From Verrucomicrobiales bacterium (GTDB lineage: Bacteria > Verrucomicrobiota > Verrucomicrobiia > Verrucomicrobiales > Akkermansiaceae): 12,291 bases of DNA. The notes under the pieces were generated by a model. The model saw nothing but the letters and a program-made list of their open reading frames with translations, did no database searches and was not told the DNA's origin. Shown one piece after another: positions 1 through 7,603 of the stretch. A program made the position numbers and the translations under genes. Every line of letters begins with the position of its first letter. Position 1 is the stretch's first letter. The stretch spans positions 1-12,291 of the forward strand of contig DPWT01000199.1 in the NCBI GenBank assembly GCA_003527555.1, read 5' to 3'.

Positions 1-1478
1 GTCGAACATACGACAATCTTCCGTGGTCGTGTACGAGCGAGGATTTTTAGTATCGACTCCTTAAGCGTCGTGCCACTAACAATTGAATAGTCCAGCACAA
101 CAAGTGCATCATTTTCCTTCACCAATCCATAGGTGATATCATAAACGTGGGAAACAAGCTGCGCTCTACCCTTTTCCTGGGAAATGAACGTGCGCATCTT
201 GATGTCCTTATGCACGGCCTTCTCGCCACGCGGCCAGTTACGCATGACCAGATTATCAAGCAACTCATCTGAAAGGTCTCCTTTCTTACAAGCATCCATG
301 ATCTCTGCCCGCACCTGCTGACGTCGTAACATACGCAGCCCATCGAGAAATCCGTAGTAAGCAGTTTCCGCCGTATTGGGTATAAAAGCAAAAACAGCAT
401 TTTCGAAATTCCCATCAATCGATTCACAAACCTGATCCACAAGAGAAGCCCCCATCGCTTTACGTTCACGGTAAATCGAAGGATCATTGCCTCGAGAAAA
501 ATAGATTCGCTCAAAAGAGCAAGGCGTCTTGGGTCTCTCATCATGAAACCTAACAGTTTTCTGGCTGCCGTCACGGCGAACAATAGACACATGACCTGGC
601 TCGAGCTCCTCAACAGCCTCTTTGTCCGCCTCAAACACCGTCATGAGAGGCACACGTTCGGAAGCAAAGGCAATCACTTCATCATCCTGATAGACATGGC
701 ACGGCCGAATACCCCGCGGGTCTCGCATCACGAACATATCACCGTTTCCGACCACACCAGCAATGGCATATCCTCCATCCCATGATTCACCAGATTTTCG
801 GACCACCTCAGGAAGATCCATCTGCTGCGAAATCAAAGATGGTATTTCCAGACCATCAATCCCCTGCTCTTTAAGTTTGTGATAAAGATCGGTATGATGC
901 TCATCGAGATGAAATCCAACCTCTTCTAAAACGGTCTGGGTGTCAGTACCAAAAACAGGGTGCTGTCCACGATCCATCATTTTTTTGTTCAACGCGCCTG
1001 TGTTAGTCATGTTGAAATTTCCCATCACCATGAGCGTACGTGTAGGCCAATTCGAGCGCCGCAAATAGGGATGGCATGAGCCAGAGTCAAATTCACCAGA
1101 TGTGCCATAGCGCAGGTGACCCATAAGCACCTCACCCCCGAAGTCGAATTTTCTTTTTACCGCATCAGGATCTTCGGGATCCAGAATTCCTTTACGCACC
1201 ATCCGATTGAAGCTCTTAAGTTCCTTGCGGAAGACATACCCCATTGAATCTTTTTTGGCATCTCTGCGCCGGAAGATGTATGGTTGTCCAAGCGGCATTT
1301 CAAGCTTCACACAACCGATTCCGATTCCGTCTTGTCCACGGTTATGCTGCTTTTCCATAAGCAGGAACAACTTGTTCAGGCCCCACAATGCAGTACCATA
1401 CTTGTCCTTATAGTATGAGAGTGGCTTACGCAGCCGCACGACCGCTATGCCGCATTCGTGTTTGATAGGATCGCTCAT
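1..1478 (-). CDS. purF: Amidophosphoribosyltransferase (PurF), long form, 3' end cut by window edge
   Basis: Catalyses the first committed step of de novo purine synthesis in the cytoplasm: PRPP plus glutamine gives 5-phosphoribosylamine. The frame is open from the ATG at 1478 to the window edge (492 codons plus 2 nt), so the C-terminus and stop are missing. It begins MSDPIKHECGIAVVRLRKPL; Cys9 is the expected N-terminal nucleophile of the class II glutaminase domain, implying removal of a short propeptide. Further glutaminase motifs are QHNRGQDG, HLRYGTSG and GNFNMTN. A phosphoribosyltransferase domain follows, with its PRPP loop at residues 463-472. The N-terminus resembles the roughly 620-residue PurF variant I know from Bacteroidetes rather than the roughly 500-residue E. 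coli form. The PRPP loop reads LDYSIVSGTTL, whereas the textbook motif is DDSIVRGTT. It lies 41 bp downstream of purM, probably in one operon. No Shine-Dalgarno motif precedes the start. Family assignment is firm; full activity is less so because of the loop. Confidence 0.88.
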   Translation of the reverse strand, partial: MSDPIKHECGIAVVRLRKPLSYYKDKYGTALWGLNKLFLLMEKQHNRGQDGIGIGCVKLEMPLGQPYIFRRRDAKKDSMGYVFRKELKSFNRMVRKGILDPEDPDAVKRKFDFGGEVLMGHLRYGTSGEFDSGSCHPYLRRSNWPTRTLMVMGNFNMTNTGALNKKMMDRGQHPVFGTDTQTVLEEVGFHLDEHHTDLYHKLKEQGIDGLEIPSLISQQMDLPEVVRKSGESWDGGYAIAGVVGNGDMFVMRDPRGIRPCHVYQDDEVIAFASERVPLMTVFEADKEAVEELEPGHVSIVRRDGSQKTVRFHDERPKTPCSFERIYFSRGNDPSIYRERKAMGASLVDQVCESIDGNFENAVFAFIPNTAETAYYGFLDGLRMLRRQQVRAEIMDACKKGDLSDELLDNLVMRNWPRGEKAVHKDIKMRTFISQEKGRAQLVSHVYDITYGLVKENDALVVLDYSIVSGTTLKESILKILARTRPRKIVVCS

Positions 1479-1519
1479 TGTGGTGACTAAGTTGGTATTT
1501 GAAATTTAATACTTAGAAC

Positions 1520-2512
1520 TTAATCCTCCATACTCACTCGCACGCTTTCACCGTCGGTGATGGATCCTATTTTCACTCCACCCGGCCCCGCTGCCAATAT
1601 TTTGTCGGCTTCGTCGGGAGAAACAATCACCACCCAGCCGAATCCCATATTGAAAGTGTGAAATTTGTCTTCCGCATCCACATATTCAAAAATTTTCTGC
1701 ATCGCCACGTTGTTCCAATTAGGAATTAATACATCCGCACCATGATTAGGAAGCAGCCGCTCCAGATTTTCAGGAAGCCCACCACCCGTAATGTGTGCCA
1801 TCGCCTTCGGTTTCACTCCAGTGGCTTTAATATCATTAACCACATCATGATAAAGCCTTGTGGGTGCTAGCAGGCTGACAATTTCTTCCTTGGAAAAGGC
1901 ATCACCATGTTCAGCAAGAACACGGCGGATCAGGCTCCAACCGTTCGCGTGTGGGCCGTCCGACCGATAACCGATGAGCACATCGCCCGTCGCAATTGTC
2001 GTCGGGTCAATCAGATCCGGTTTCTCACAGCAACCAATGCAGAACCCTGAGAGCTCAATCACATCCTCTGGCACGATACCCGGCATCTCTGCAGTCTCAC
2101 CACCAGCTAAGATACAGCCACAGTCTTCAAGGTAATCACACATGCCAGCAATTAGCCGCGTGATCAATGGCTTATCCAATGCAGCGATGCCAATGTAATC
2201 AAGAAACATCAGCGGATCACCTCCCGTGGTCAGAATGTCGTTCACGCTCATGGCGATCAGATCCTTACCCGCGGCCTCTAACTGATCGTGTTCTAATAAA
2301 ATTTCAAGTTTGGTCCCCACACCATCACATCCGGTAACGATGACGGGTTCTTTCCAATCGCTTAGATCATAAGCCGCGGCAAAAAGCCCAAACGCGCCAT
2401 AGAGCTTACGATGATTTTGCGTTCTGCGCACGTGGGTCCCAATGTCCCCGACAAGGGCGGCGGCTTCCCTAGTATCAACGCCCGATTCCTTATAGGTGAG
2501 TTTTCCCGACAT
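1520..2512 (-). CDS. purM: Phosphoribosylformylglycinamidine cyclo-ligase (AIR synthetase, PurM)
   Basis: Performs the fifth step of purine synthesis: ATP-dependent ring closure of FGAM to 5-aminoimidazole ribonucleotide, in the cytoplasm. The product has 330 residues, close to the usual 340-350, and aligns by eye with E. coli PurM along its whole length. Visible motifs are DGVGTKL (63-69), SVND (89-92), GGETAEMPG (137-145), DGPHANG, ITGGG and FNMGFG, so the nucleotide-binding and catalytic core looks intact. The ATG at 2512 gives the typical start (MSGKLTYKESGVD). The stop is TAA. purF follows on the same strand after 41 bp, so the two are probably co-transcribed from a promoter in the 175-bp region shared with the divergent kinase gene. 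Two small dyads lie just upstream of the start. No Shine-Dalgarno motif is visible. Confidence 0.97.
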   Translation of the reverse strand: MSGKLTYKESGVDTREAAALVGDIGTHVRRTQNHRKLYGAFGLFAAAYDLSDWKEPVIVTGCDGVGTKLEILLEHDQLEAAGKDLIAMSVNDILTTGGDPLMFLDYIGIAALDKPLITRLIAGMCDYLEDCGCILAGGETAEMPGIVPEDVIELSGFCIGCCEKPDLIDPTTIATGDVLIGYRSDGPHANGWSLIRRVLAEHGDAFSKEEIVSLLAPTRLYHDVVNDIKATGVKPKAMAHITGGGLPENLERLLPNHGADVLIPNWNNVAMQKIFEYVDAEDKFHTFNMGFGWVVIVSPDEADKILAAGPGGVKIGSITDGESVRVSMED

Positions 2513-2525
2513 AGCTCGTGAGGCA

Positions 2526-2559
2526 GGTGTTTTAACACCCCATCCACACGTGGCAATGG
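2526..2559 (-). promoter_or_regulatory. Two adjacent dyads in the purM leader
   Basis: A perfect 6-bp dyad, ggtgtt-tt-aacacc (2526-2539), ends 13 bp before the purM ATG. Directly next to it (2540-2559) is an imperfect dyad with arms ccat/atgg and ccac/gtgg. Read as purM mRNA they form two consecutive hairpins just ahead of the start codon. Alternatively they are operator half-sites. Neither resembles the E. coli PurR box (ACGCAAACGTTTGCGT). No function is proven and short dyads can arise by chance. Confidence 0.3.
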
Positions 2560-2594
2560 TTTTTTACTCGATAGGCCATAATGATGAATTTATT

Positions 2595-2616
2595 TCACAA
2601 CATCTAGTGTTGGTGA
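2595..2616. promoter_or_regulatory. Inverted repeat in the divergent purM/kinase intergenic region
   Basis: The arms TCACAACA and TGTTGGTGA flank a TCTAG centre and pair along eight positions with one bulged base. The site sits about 80 bp from the purM start and about 70 bp from the kinase start, a reasonable place for a repressor or activator of either gene. No known operator is recognised. Confidence 0.25.
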
Positions 2617-2641
2617 CGGTTAATTATTGAGCTATCGTACT

Positions 2642-2673
2642 TATAAATAAACAACAGCTGAATTAAAGCTGAA
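2642..2673 (+). promoter_or_regulatory. Possible -10 element and tandem AGCTGAA repeat upstream of the kinase gene
   Basis: TATAAAT at 2642-2648 resembles a -10 hexamer and would place transcription initiation about 30 bp before the kinase ATG, but no convincing -35 lies at the right distance. AGCTGAA occurs at 2656-2662 and again at 2667-2673, an 11-bp period or about one helical turn. This is weak evidence; the rest of the intergenic stretch shows nothing else clear. Confidence 0.2.
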
Positions 2674-2687
2674 CAACACCGATTTGC

Positions 2688-5222
2688 ATGGAAAAGGACA
2701 CCTCACCAACTCACTTCGTTGCGCCCACTGTGGAGGCATTGGCCCCACACTTCCCTGCCTATGAAGTTGAACATTTCATTGCCCAAGGAGGTATGGGTGC
2801 TGTCTACCAAGCGAAACAGATATCGCTCGACCGGCAAGTAGCGATCAAGATTCTTCCACGCGAGTTTGGTCAGGACGAAACATTCCGCGCATCGTTTGAG
2901 GCTGAAGCCAAGGCGATGGCAAAGCTGAACGACCCCAACCTAATCAGCGTCTATGACTTTGGTGAGGTAGACGGAATGCTTTTCCTCATTATGGAGTATG
3001 TGAACGGAAAGTCGCTTTACCACTCCTCGCACGGACAAGCCATCGATCCATCACAGGCTGCGGAAATCGTTGGCGCTATTTGCAAGGGGCTCGATCACGC
3101 CCACTCCGCTGGCATCCTTCACCGAGACGTCAAACCAGCCAACATTTTGCTTACACCTGAAGCAGTGCCTAAAATTGGCGATTTTGGGCTCGCGAAGCCA
3201 ATGGATGAGGCAGCAAGCCCAGACGAGGTAGTATACGGCACCCCCGGATACACTGCCCCAGAGATCATCAACAGGCATTTGGTAGATCGCCGCGCTGATA
3301 TCTTTTCGGTCGGAGTTATTCTGCATGAGCTTCTCACGGGCTCACTGCCAGATGAAGCAAGAACGCCGCCATCCACATTAGCCGGCACACCGATTGGCTT
3401 TGACTCAGTAATTAATCGTAGCACCAATCCTAATCCAGAGATGCGATATGGCACCGCTGTGGAATTAGCCAACGCTATCGAATCCGCAGTCAAAACAAAT
3501 CCTGCAGCCGCCCTTAATCTGTCTACGGCACCCGCTATTCATCGCTCACCAATCGTTACCCACACCGTAAAAAAATCCAAAACAGGCCCCATTTTCGCTG
3601 CGGCCCTTGCTTTGGTAGTTTTCGTAGTCGCCGCTGTAGCCTTTTCATTCAAAGACAAATCCTCGGCTAACGAGCCTGTAAACAAACCTACGGTTACATC
3701 CGACAAGACACCGAGGCCTGACACCGCGCGCCCTGTCGCTCCGATTCCAGCAAAACCCAAAGAAATAGAGAAACCAATCGTCACCAAAAAGCCCAAGGAG
3801 AGCGTCTGGCAGGCCCTCGCACGGCTACGAGCTAAACTCGCGTCAGGAAACAGGGACGAGTTCCCCACTCAAGCTGTCGAACACGAGGGAGATCACCTCA
3901 TGCTAGTTGAACAAAAAATGACTTGGTCAGAGGCACAAAAGTTCGCTGCCGAATATGGTGCACATCTGGCTGTCCTGCCAACCCGAGAGACACGTAAAAA
4001 ACTCGCACAAACACTCGGGATCACAGCACCCGCATGGCTGGCCGCCGGCATGGCAGCACGTGACCAATGGCAGTGGATGGACACCTCCATATGGGAAACA
4101 CCAAGTATTCCCAAGCCAGCCACTACCAGCGATCGTGCCATACTAATAAACTCAGGCGGTAACCTCGTGGCACGCGCGCCCAACACCAAACACGCCTTTA
4201 TCCTGCATTGGCGAAAAGACGCATCAAACCCATGCACTCTGGACGAACAGCTTAAACGCACATCCCAAAGCATTAAATCTTCCGGCATCGACAAAGCCAC
4301 CTACCCAGTCGGCACGCGCACATTCAGAAAATCTCATTTCCTTCTCATCAAAAAATCTCTCAGCTGGGATGACGCGCGTCAGTTTGCCAAATCACAAAGC
4401 GCTCACCTAGCTGTGCCCTCCACACCCGATGAACAGCAATGGCTCACGCAAAAATACACAGGAAAAGATATCACTGCATGGCTCGGCGGCTACCTGATAA
4501 ATGAAAATTCCCCATGGCGTTGGATCACCAATGAAGCTTTCTCACCACATGGATGGAAACCCAGCGAACCAAGTTCAGATATCTCACGAAACCGTATTCT
4601 CATGAGCGCCAAAAATTCCAGGGCGAATGCCACCTGGACCAGTAGCGTGGGGGAAGAGGGTGACGCCACCCATGTTTTGTTAGAATGGAGTATACCCACG
4701 AAAACGATAACCAACAGGACCAACTTCGACCTAGATAAATGGCTCACAGCAGTAAATCGCAAAATTGCTGATCGCATTAGCCCTCTGATCGAAACATACA
4801 AAAAAGAACGAGAAAAAGAGATTGATAAATATGTGCGCGATATGAAGCGAGCAGCTAAAAAAGTCGAAATTCCAGAGCTTGGCCGTCGTGGCAGGGGTAG
4901 ATTTTCAGAATATATCGAAAACCTAGTGGATGATTCCATGGACGAGGTCAAAAATGCTGGTGAAATAACTGCAAATATCCCTGATAGAGCACCTAAAGAA
5001 TTCCACAAACTTAACAGACAAGCCAGAAAGTCTATTGCAGCCATAGACAATGATCATCAGGAAGAAATGAAAAAACAGCTAGATTTCTATACGAATGGTT
5101 TACTCAAAAAAGCCCTGAATCTTGAAAATGATGGTTACACTAGGCAGTCATCATCACTCAGAGAGTTAGTTGACAATATAGGCGATGATACAGCCTCATT
5201 TAAGGCCAAAATTGGACTTTGA
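2688..5222 (+). CDS. Membrane Ser/Thr protein kinase with two extracytoplasmic C-type-lectin-like domains
   Basis: An 844-residue Hanks-type (PknB-like) kinase. Domains in order: (a) kinase, about 25-270, with glycine loop QGGMGAVY (33-40), catalytic lysine K54 in VAIKIL, HRDVKPANILL (145-155), DFG (165-167), APE (190-192) and D204, so all core catalytic residues are present; (b) one hydrophobic helix, about 301-321; (c) a Pro/Lys-rich linker to about 370; (d) a C-type-lectin-like domain (CTLD), about 396-510, with MTWSEAQKFAAEYGAHLAVL and WQWMD; (e) a second CTLD, about 540-670, with SLSWDDARQFAKSQSAHLAV and WRWIT; (f) a charged, mostly helical tail, about 670-844, that I do not recognise. 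The topology puts the CTLDs outside the cytoplasm as likely ligand sensors. Neither CTLD contains a cysteine (only C132 and C516 exist), so the classical disulfides are absent, as in many bacterial CTLDs. The sulfatase follows after 33 bp. The start ATG lacks a Shine-Dalgarno motif. Substrates are unknown. Confidence 0.9.
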   Translation: MEKDTSPTHFVAPTVEALAPHFPAYEVEHFIAQGGMGAVYQAKQISLDRQVAIKILPREFGQDETFRASFEAEAKAMAKLNDPNLISVYDFGEVDGMLFLIMEYVNGKSLYHSSHGQAIDPSQAAEIVGAICKGLDHAHSAGILHRDVKPANILLTPEAVPKIGDFGLAKPMDEAASPDEVVYGTPGYTAPEIINRHLVDRRADIFSVGVILHELLTGSLPDEARTPPSTLAGTPIGFDSVINRSTNPNPEMRYGTAVELANAIESAVKTNPAAALNLSTAPAIHRSPIVTHTVKKSKTGPIFAAALALVVFVVAAVAFSFKDKSSANEPVNKPTVTSDKTPRPDTARPVAPIPAKPKEIEKPIVTKKPKESVWQALARLRAKLASGNRDEFPTQAVEHEGDHLMLVEQKMTWSEAQKFAAEYGAHLAVLPTRETRKKLAQTLGITAPAWLAAGMAARDQWQWMDTSIWETPSIPKPATTSDRAILINSGGNLVARAPNTKHAFILHWRKDASNPCTLDEQLKRTSQSIKSSGIDKATYPVGTRTFRKSHFLLIKKSLSWDDARQFAKSQSAHLAVPSTPDEQQWLTQKYTGKDITAWLGGYLINENSPWRWITNEAFSPHGWKPSEPSSDISRNRILMSAKNSRANATWTSSVGEEGDATHVLLEWSIPTKTITNRTNFDLDKWLTAVNRKIADRISPLIETYKKEREKEIDKYVRDMKRAAKKVEIPELGRRGRGRFSEYIENLVDDSMDEVKNAGEITANIPDRAPKEFHKLNRQARKSIAAIDNDHQEEMKKQLDFYTNGLLKKALNLENDGYTRQSSSLRELVDNIGDDTASFKAKIGL

Positions 5223-5255
5223 CTATTGCTTTAACTATTGAATACCATTGCGTGG

Positions 5256-6596
5256 ATGAATAGAGTAATCAGTTGTATTGCCGCTGCTCTCTCCCTCGCC
5301 TTCATTAGTGGCATAGAAGCAGCAAAAAATCCTAACATCGTATTTATCCTGAGTGATGACCAGGCATGGACAGACTACGGCTTCATGGGGCACAGAAGCA
5401 TCCATACACCCCACCTCGACAAATTAGCTGCTCGTAGTCTTGTGTTCACACGAGGCTACGTCGCATCCCCCCTCTGTCGGCCATCGCTAGCGACAATGGT
5501 AACCGGATTGTATCCCTTCCAGCATGGAATCACGGGCAACGACGTTGATGGCCCCAACAAACGTGCCGAACTAGACCTCCCGCTGCGCAAGTCGTTTCAC
5601 AAACACCCATCATTCATTAAGCTACTGACCTCGAACGGATACCTCGCACACCAATCGGGCAAGTGGTGGGAAGGATCGTGGAAAGATGGTGGATTCACCC
5701 ACGGAATGACGCATGGCGACCCAAAACGAGGAGGCAGGCATGGCGATGTGGGGTTAAGAATTGGACGCACGTCAATGAAACCAATCACAAATTTCATCGA
5801 TGAGGCTACCAAACAGAGAAAACCATTTCTTCTGTGGTATGCACCATTCCTTCCCCACACACCCCACAATCCTCCAGAACGTTTACTAAAGAAATACACC
5901 CAACTCGGGCGCGCCACGGACGTCGCTAAATACTATGCAATGTGTGAATGGTTCGACGAAACATGCGGAGAATTGCTCGGATATATCGATAAGAAAAAAC
6001 TCATGGATAATACCGTGGTCATTTACATCTGCGATAACGGCTGGGTAGCAAAAAGTCAGAACGCGGACGACCCTAACCAAAAACTTTGGAAAGGATATGC
6101 GCTACGCTCAAAAGGATCGCCCTACGAAAACGGCATCCGCACGCCTATCATGGTTTCATGGCCAGGGCGAGTGGCTCCGTCTCGCTCGCCGCATTTAGCT
6201 CACGCAATCGACCTTTTCCCTACCATCGCAGCCGCAGCTGAATTGAAAGCCCCAGACAGACTAACAGGAATTAACCTGCTCGATAAAAACTCCCTAGAGT
6301 CTCGCAAAGCCGTTTATGGAGTTACGAACTCAATCTACAACATGACTCCAAACAAACCCGACAGCACCTTGCAATACCTATGGTGTGTCGAGAGTGATTG
6401 GAAGCTCCTCCTGCGCTTCAAGGGTGAAGACACGACAAAATATAAAAATACCCACATCTGGGATAAGGCCCCCATCCGACTCTATAATCTGAAAAATGAT
6501 CCTCACGAACACATCAATGTAGCTGATAAACACCCAGAAATAGTGAGTCGACTCAGAAAAATGATAACCGCGTGGCATCAAGTCAAACAGAGATGA
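5256..6596 (+). CDS. Secreted sulfatase, alkaline phosphatase superfamily, with CRPSL signature
   Basis: Predicted to hydrolyse sulfate esters outside the cytoplasm; the substrate is unknown. From the ATG at 5256 the protein has 446 residues. An in-frame TTG at 5238 would add six residues, but the ATG gives a cleaner signal peptide (MNRVISCIAAALSLAFISG, cleavage near A23). Metal-site motifs are visible: NIVFILSDDQ (DD at 34-35) and DNG (260-262). A conserved HTPHNPP lies in the WYAPFLPHTPHNPP segment. The signature around the formylglycine site is LCRPSLATMVTGLYP with Cys74. The usual C-x-P-S-R arginine is Leu78, and the usual GKWHLG is GKWWEG (135-140). I recall similar CRPSL and GKWWEG variants in sulfatases of Planctomycetes, so this looks like a recognised subfamily and not decay. 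It sits 33 bp after the kinase and probably shares its transcript. Confidence 0.92.
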   Translation: MNRVISCIAAALSLAFISGIEAAKNPNIVFILSDDQAWTDYGFMGHRSIHTPHLDKLAARSLVFTRGYVASPLCRPSLATMVTGLYPFQHGITGNDVDGPNKRAELDLPLRKSFHKHPSFIKLLTSNGYLAHQSGKWWEGSWKDGGFTHGMTHGDPKRGGRHGDVGLRIGRTSMKPITNFIDEATKQRKPFLLWYAPFLPHTPHNPPERLLKKYTQLGRATDVAKYYAMCEWFDETCGELLGYIDKKKLMDNTVVIYICDNGWVAKSQNADDPNQKLWKGYALRSKGSPYENGIRTPIMVSWPGRVAPSRSPHLAHAIDLFPTIAAAAELKAPDRLTGINLLDKNSLESRKAVYGVTNSIYNMTPNKPDSTLQYLWCVESDWKLLLRFKGEDTTKYKNTHIWDKAPIRLYNLKNDPHEHINVADKHPEIVSRLRKMITAWHQVKQR

Positions 6597-6647
6597 TTAC
6601 CCGTTCCGCATTATAAGCTTTCAAAATAGCGAACCTACACTTGCTTG

Positions 6648-7547
6648 ATGAGTGGGCATCGCGATGATGCCGCAGTGCAAGAGTCCAACAAAGGAACATT
6701 AGCGGCGATCTGCGCCTTCTCGTTGTGGGGAGCACTCCCCGTTTTTTGGAAGTTGCTCGAGGACATCCCGGTAATGGAAACAACTGCCCACCGGGTGGTT
6801 TGGACGCTCGCCCTTCTCTTAACGTTTCTCTCATGCAATGGCAGAACCAACAAGATAACCGGCGCTCTCCAATCTCCACGCACAGTGCTCACTCACGCAC
6901 TCGCGGCGCTGTGCCTGACAAGCAACTGGTTGATCTATGTATGGGCAACATTTAACGACCGAATCCTCGAAGGCGCCCTCGGTTATTACATCAACCCATT
7001 TATCTATATCCTGTTAGGATGTATGTTCTTAGGTGAAAAACACAGCCGCATGCAAATGGTTGCCATTGCGGTGGCAGCTGCCGGTGTCGCCTTACAATTT
7101 CCTGCGGTGAAAGGCGTTCCATGGGCGGCGCTTGGATTGGCGATATCATTCGCCGGATACGGTATGATTCGAAAGAAATCGCCGTTAGGATCATTCGATG
7201 GACTGACGCTGGAAATGGGCATCATTTTCCCATTCGCACTAATCTATCTATGTTTGATAAATCCGCATGATAGTGCCTTCGGTAGTAACTCAAATGCAAC
7301 GTGGCTACTCGTCGCAACCGCAGCAGCCACAGCAACACCCCTACTCTTCTTTGCACGCGGGGCAAAATCCATCAGCCTATCACTCCTCGGAATCCTTCAA
7401 TTTATTGGCCCCACCGGTCAATTATTAATCGGTTGGCTTGTTTACAACGAACCAATGCCGCTGTTGCGACTGCTGTCATTCACTCTAATCTGGGTTGCCG
7501 TAATCATCTACATCATAACCATTAAACATCATGCCCTTAAAAAATAG
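6648..7547 (+). CDS. rarD: RarD-type EamA-family inner-membrane transporter
   Basis: A 299-residue polytopic membrane protein of the drug/metabolite transporter superfamily with about ten hydrophobic helices, usual for RarD. Recognisable motifs are GALPVFWKLLEDIP near the N-terminus, HRVVW, the segment SNWLIYVWATFNDRILEGAL and GYYINPFIYILLGCMFLGE, followed by the second-half FIGPTGQLLIGWLVYNEP. RarD proteins are named after a Pseudomonas chloramphenicol-sensitivity locus, but their substrates are mostly unknown and some relatives move amino acids or metabolites. I chose the ATG at 6648; a TTG immediately upstream (6645) is in frame. It lies 51 bp after the sulfatase on the same strand. A role in exporting or importing a product of the neighbouring enzymes is possible but unsupported. 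No Shine-Dalgarno motif is seen. Confidence 0.88.
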   Translation: MSGHRDDAAVQESNKGTLAAICAFSLWGALPVFWKLLEDIPVMETTAHRVVWTLALLLTFLSCNGRTNKITGALQSPRTVLTHALAALCLTSNWLIYVWATFNDRILEGALGYYINPFIYILLGCMFLGEKHSRMQMVAIAVAAAGVALQFPAVKGVPWAALGLAISFAGYGMIRKKSPLGSFDGLTLEMGIIFPFALIYLCLINPHDSAFGSNSNATWLLVATAAATATPLLFFARGAKSISLSLLGILQFIGPTGQLLIGWLVYNEPMPLLRLLSFTLIWVAVIIYIITIKHHALKK

Positions 7548-7603
7548 CCTTTCTACAACAAAACTTTATCATAATCTCCAGTAACCATAATCACTCAAAC
7601 TGC

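Noticed and set aside
119..634. A 171-codon open frame on the minus strand inside the purF region
   Set aside because: It overlaps the purF frame on the same strand. The purF frame carries clear glutaminase and PRPP motifs; this one is Arg/Leu/Ser-rich with no recognisable domain and is an out-of-frame shadow.
2642..2648. A confident sigma-70 promoter for the kinase gene
   Set aside because: TATAAAT is present, but no acceptable -35 lies about 17 bp upstream; it is kept only as a low-confidence feature.
3876..4700. FGE-sulfatase (formylglycine-generating) domain on the kinase
   Set aside because: PVC kinases often carry one and the next gene is a sulfatase, so I looked for it. The segment lacks the G-x-F-x-M-G and EVT-type motifs and instead shows two C-type-lectin-like repeats.
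4490..5050. A 186-codon open frame antisense to the kinase tail
   Set aside because: The sense frame continues the kinase without a break; the antisense product has no domain or plausible start context.
5238..5255. TTG start upstream of the sulfatase ATG
   Set aside because: It would add six residues ahead of the signal peptide; the ATG at 5256 gives a more standard export signal and neither has a Shine-Dalgarno motif to decide otherwise.
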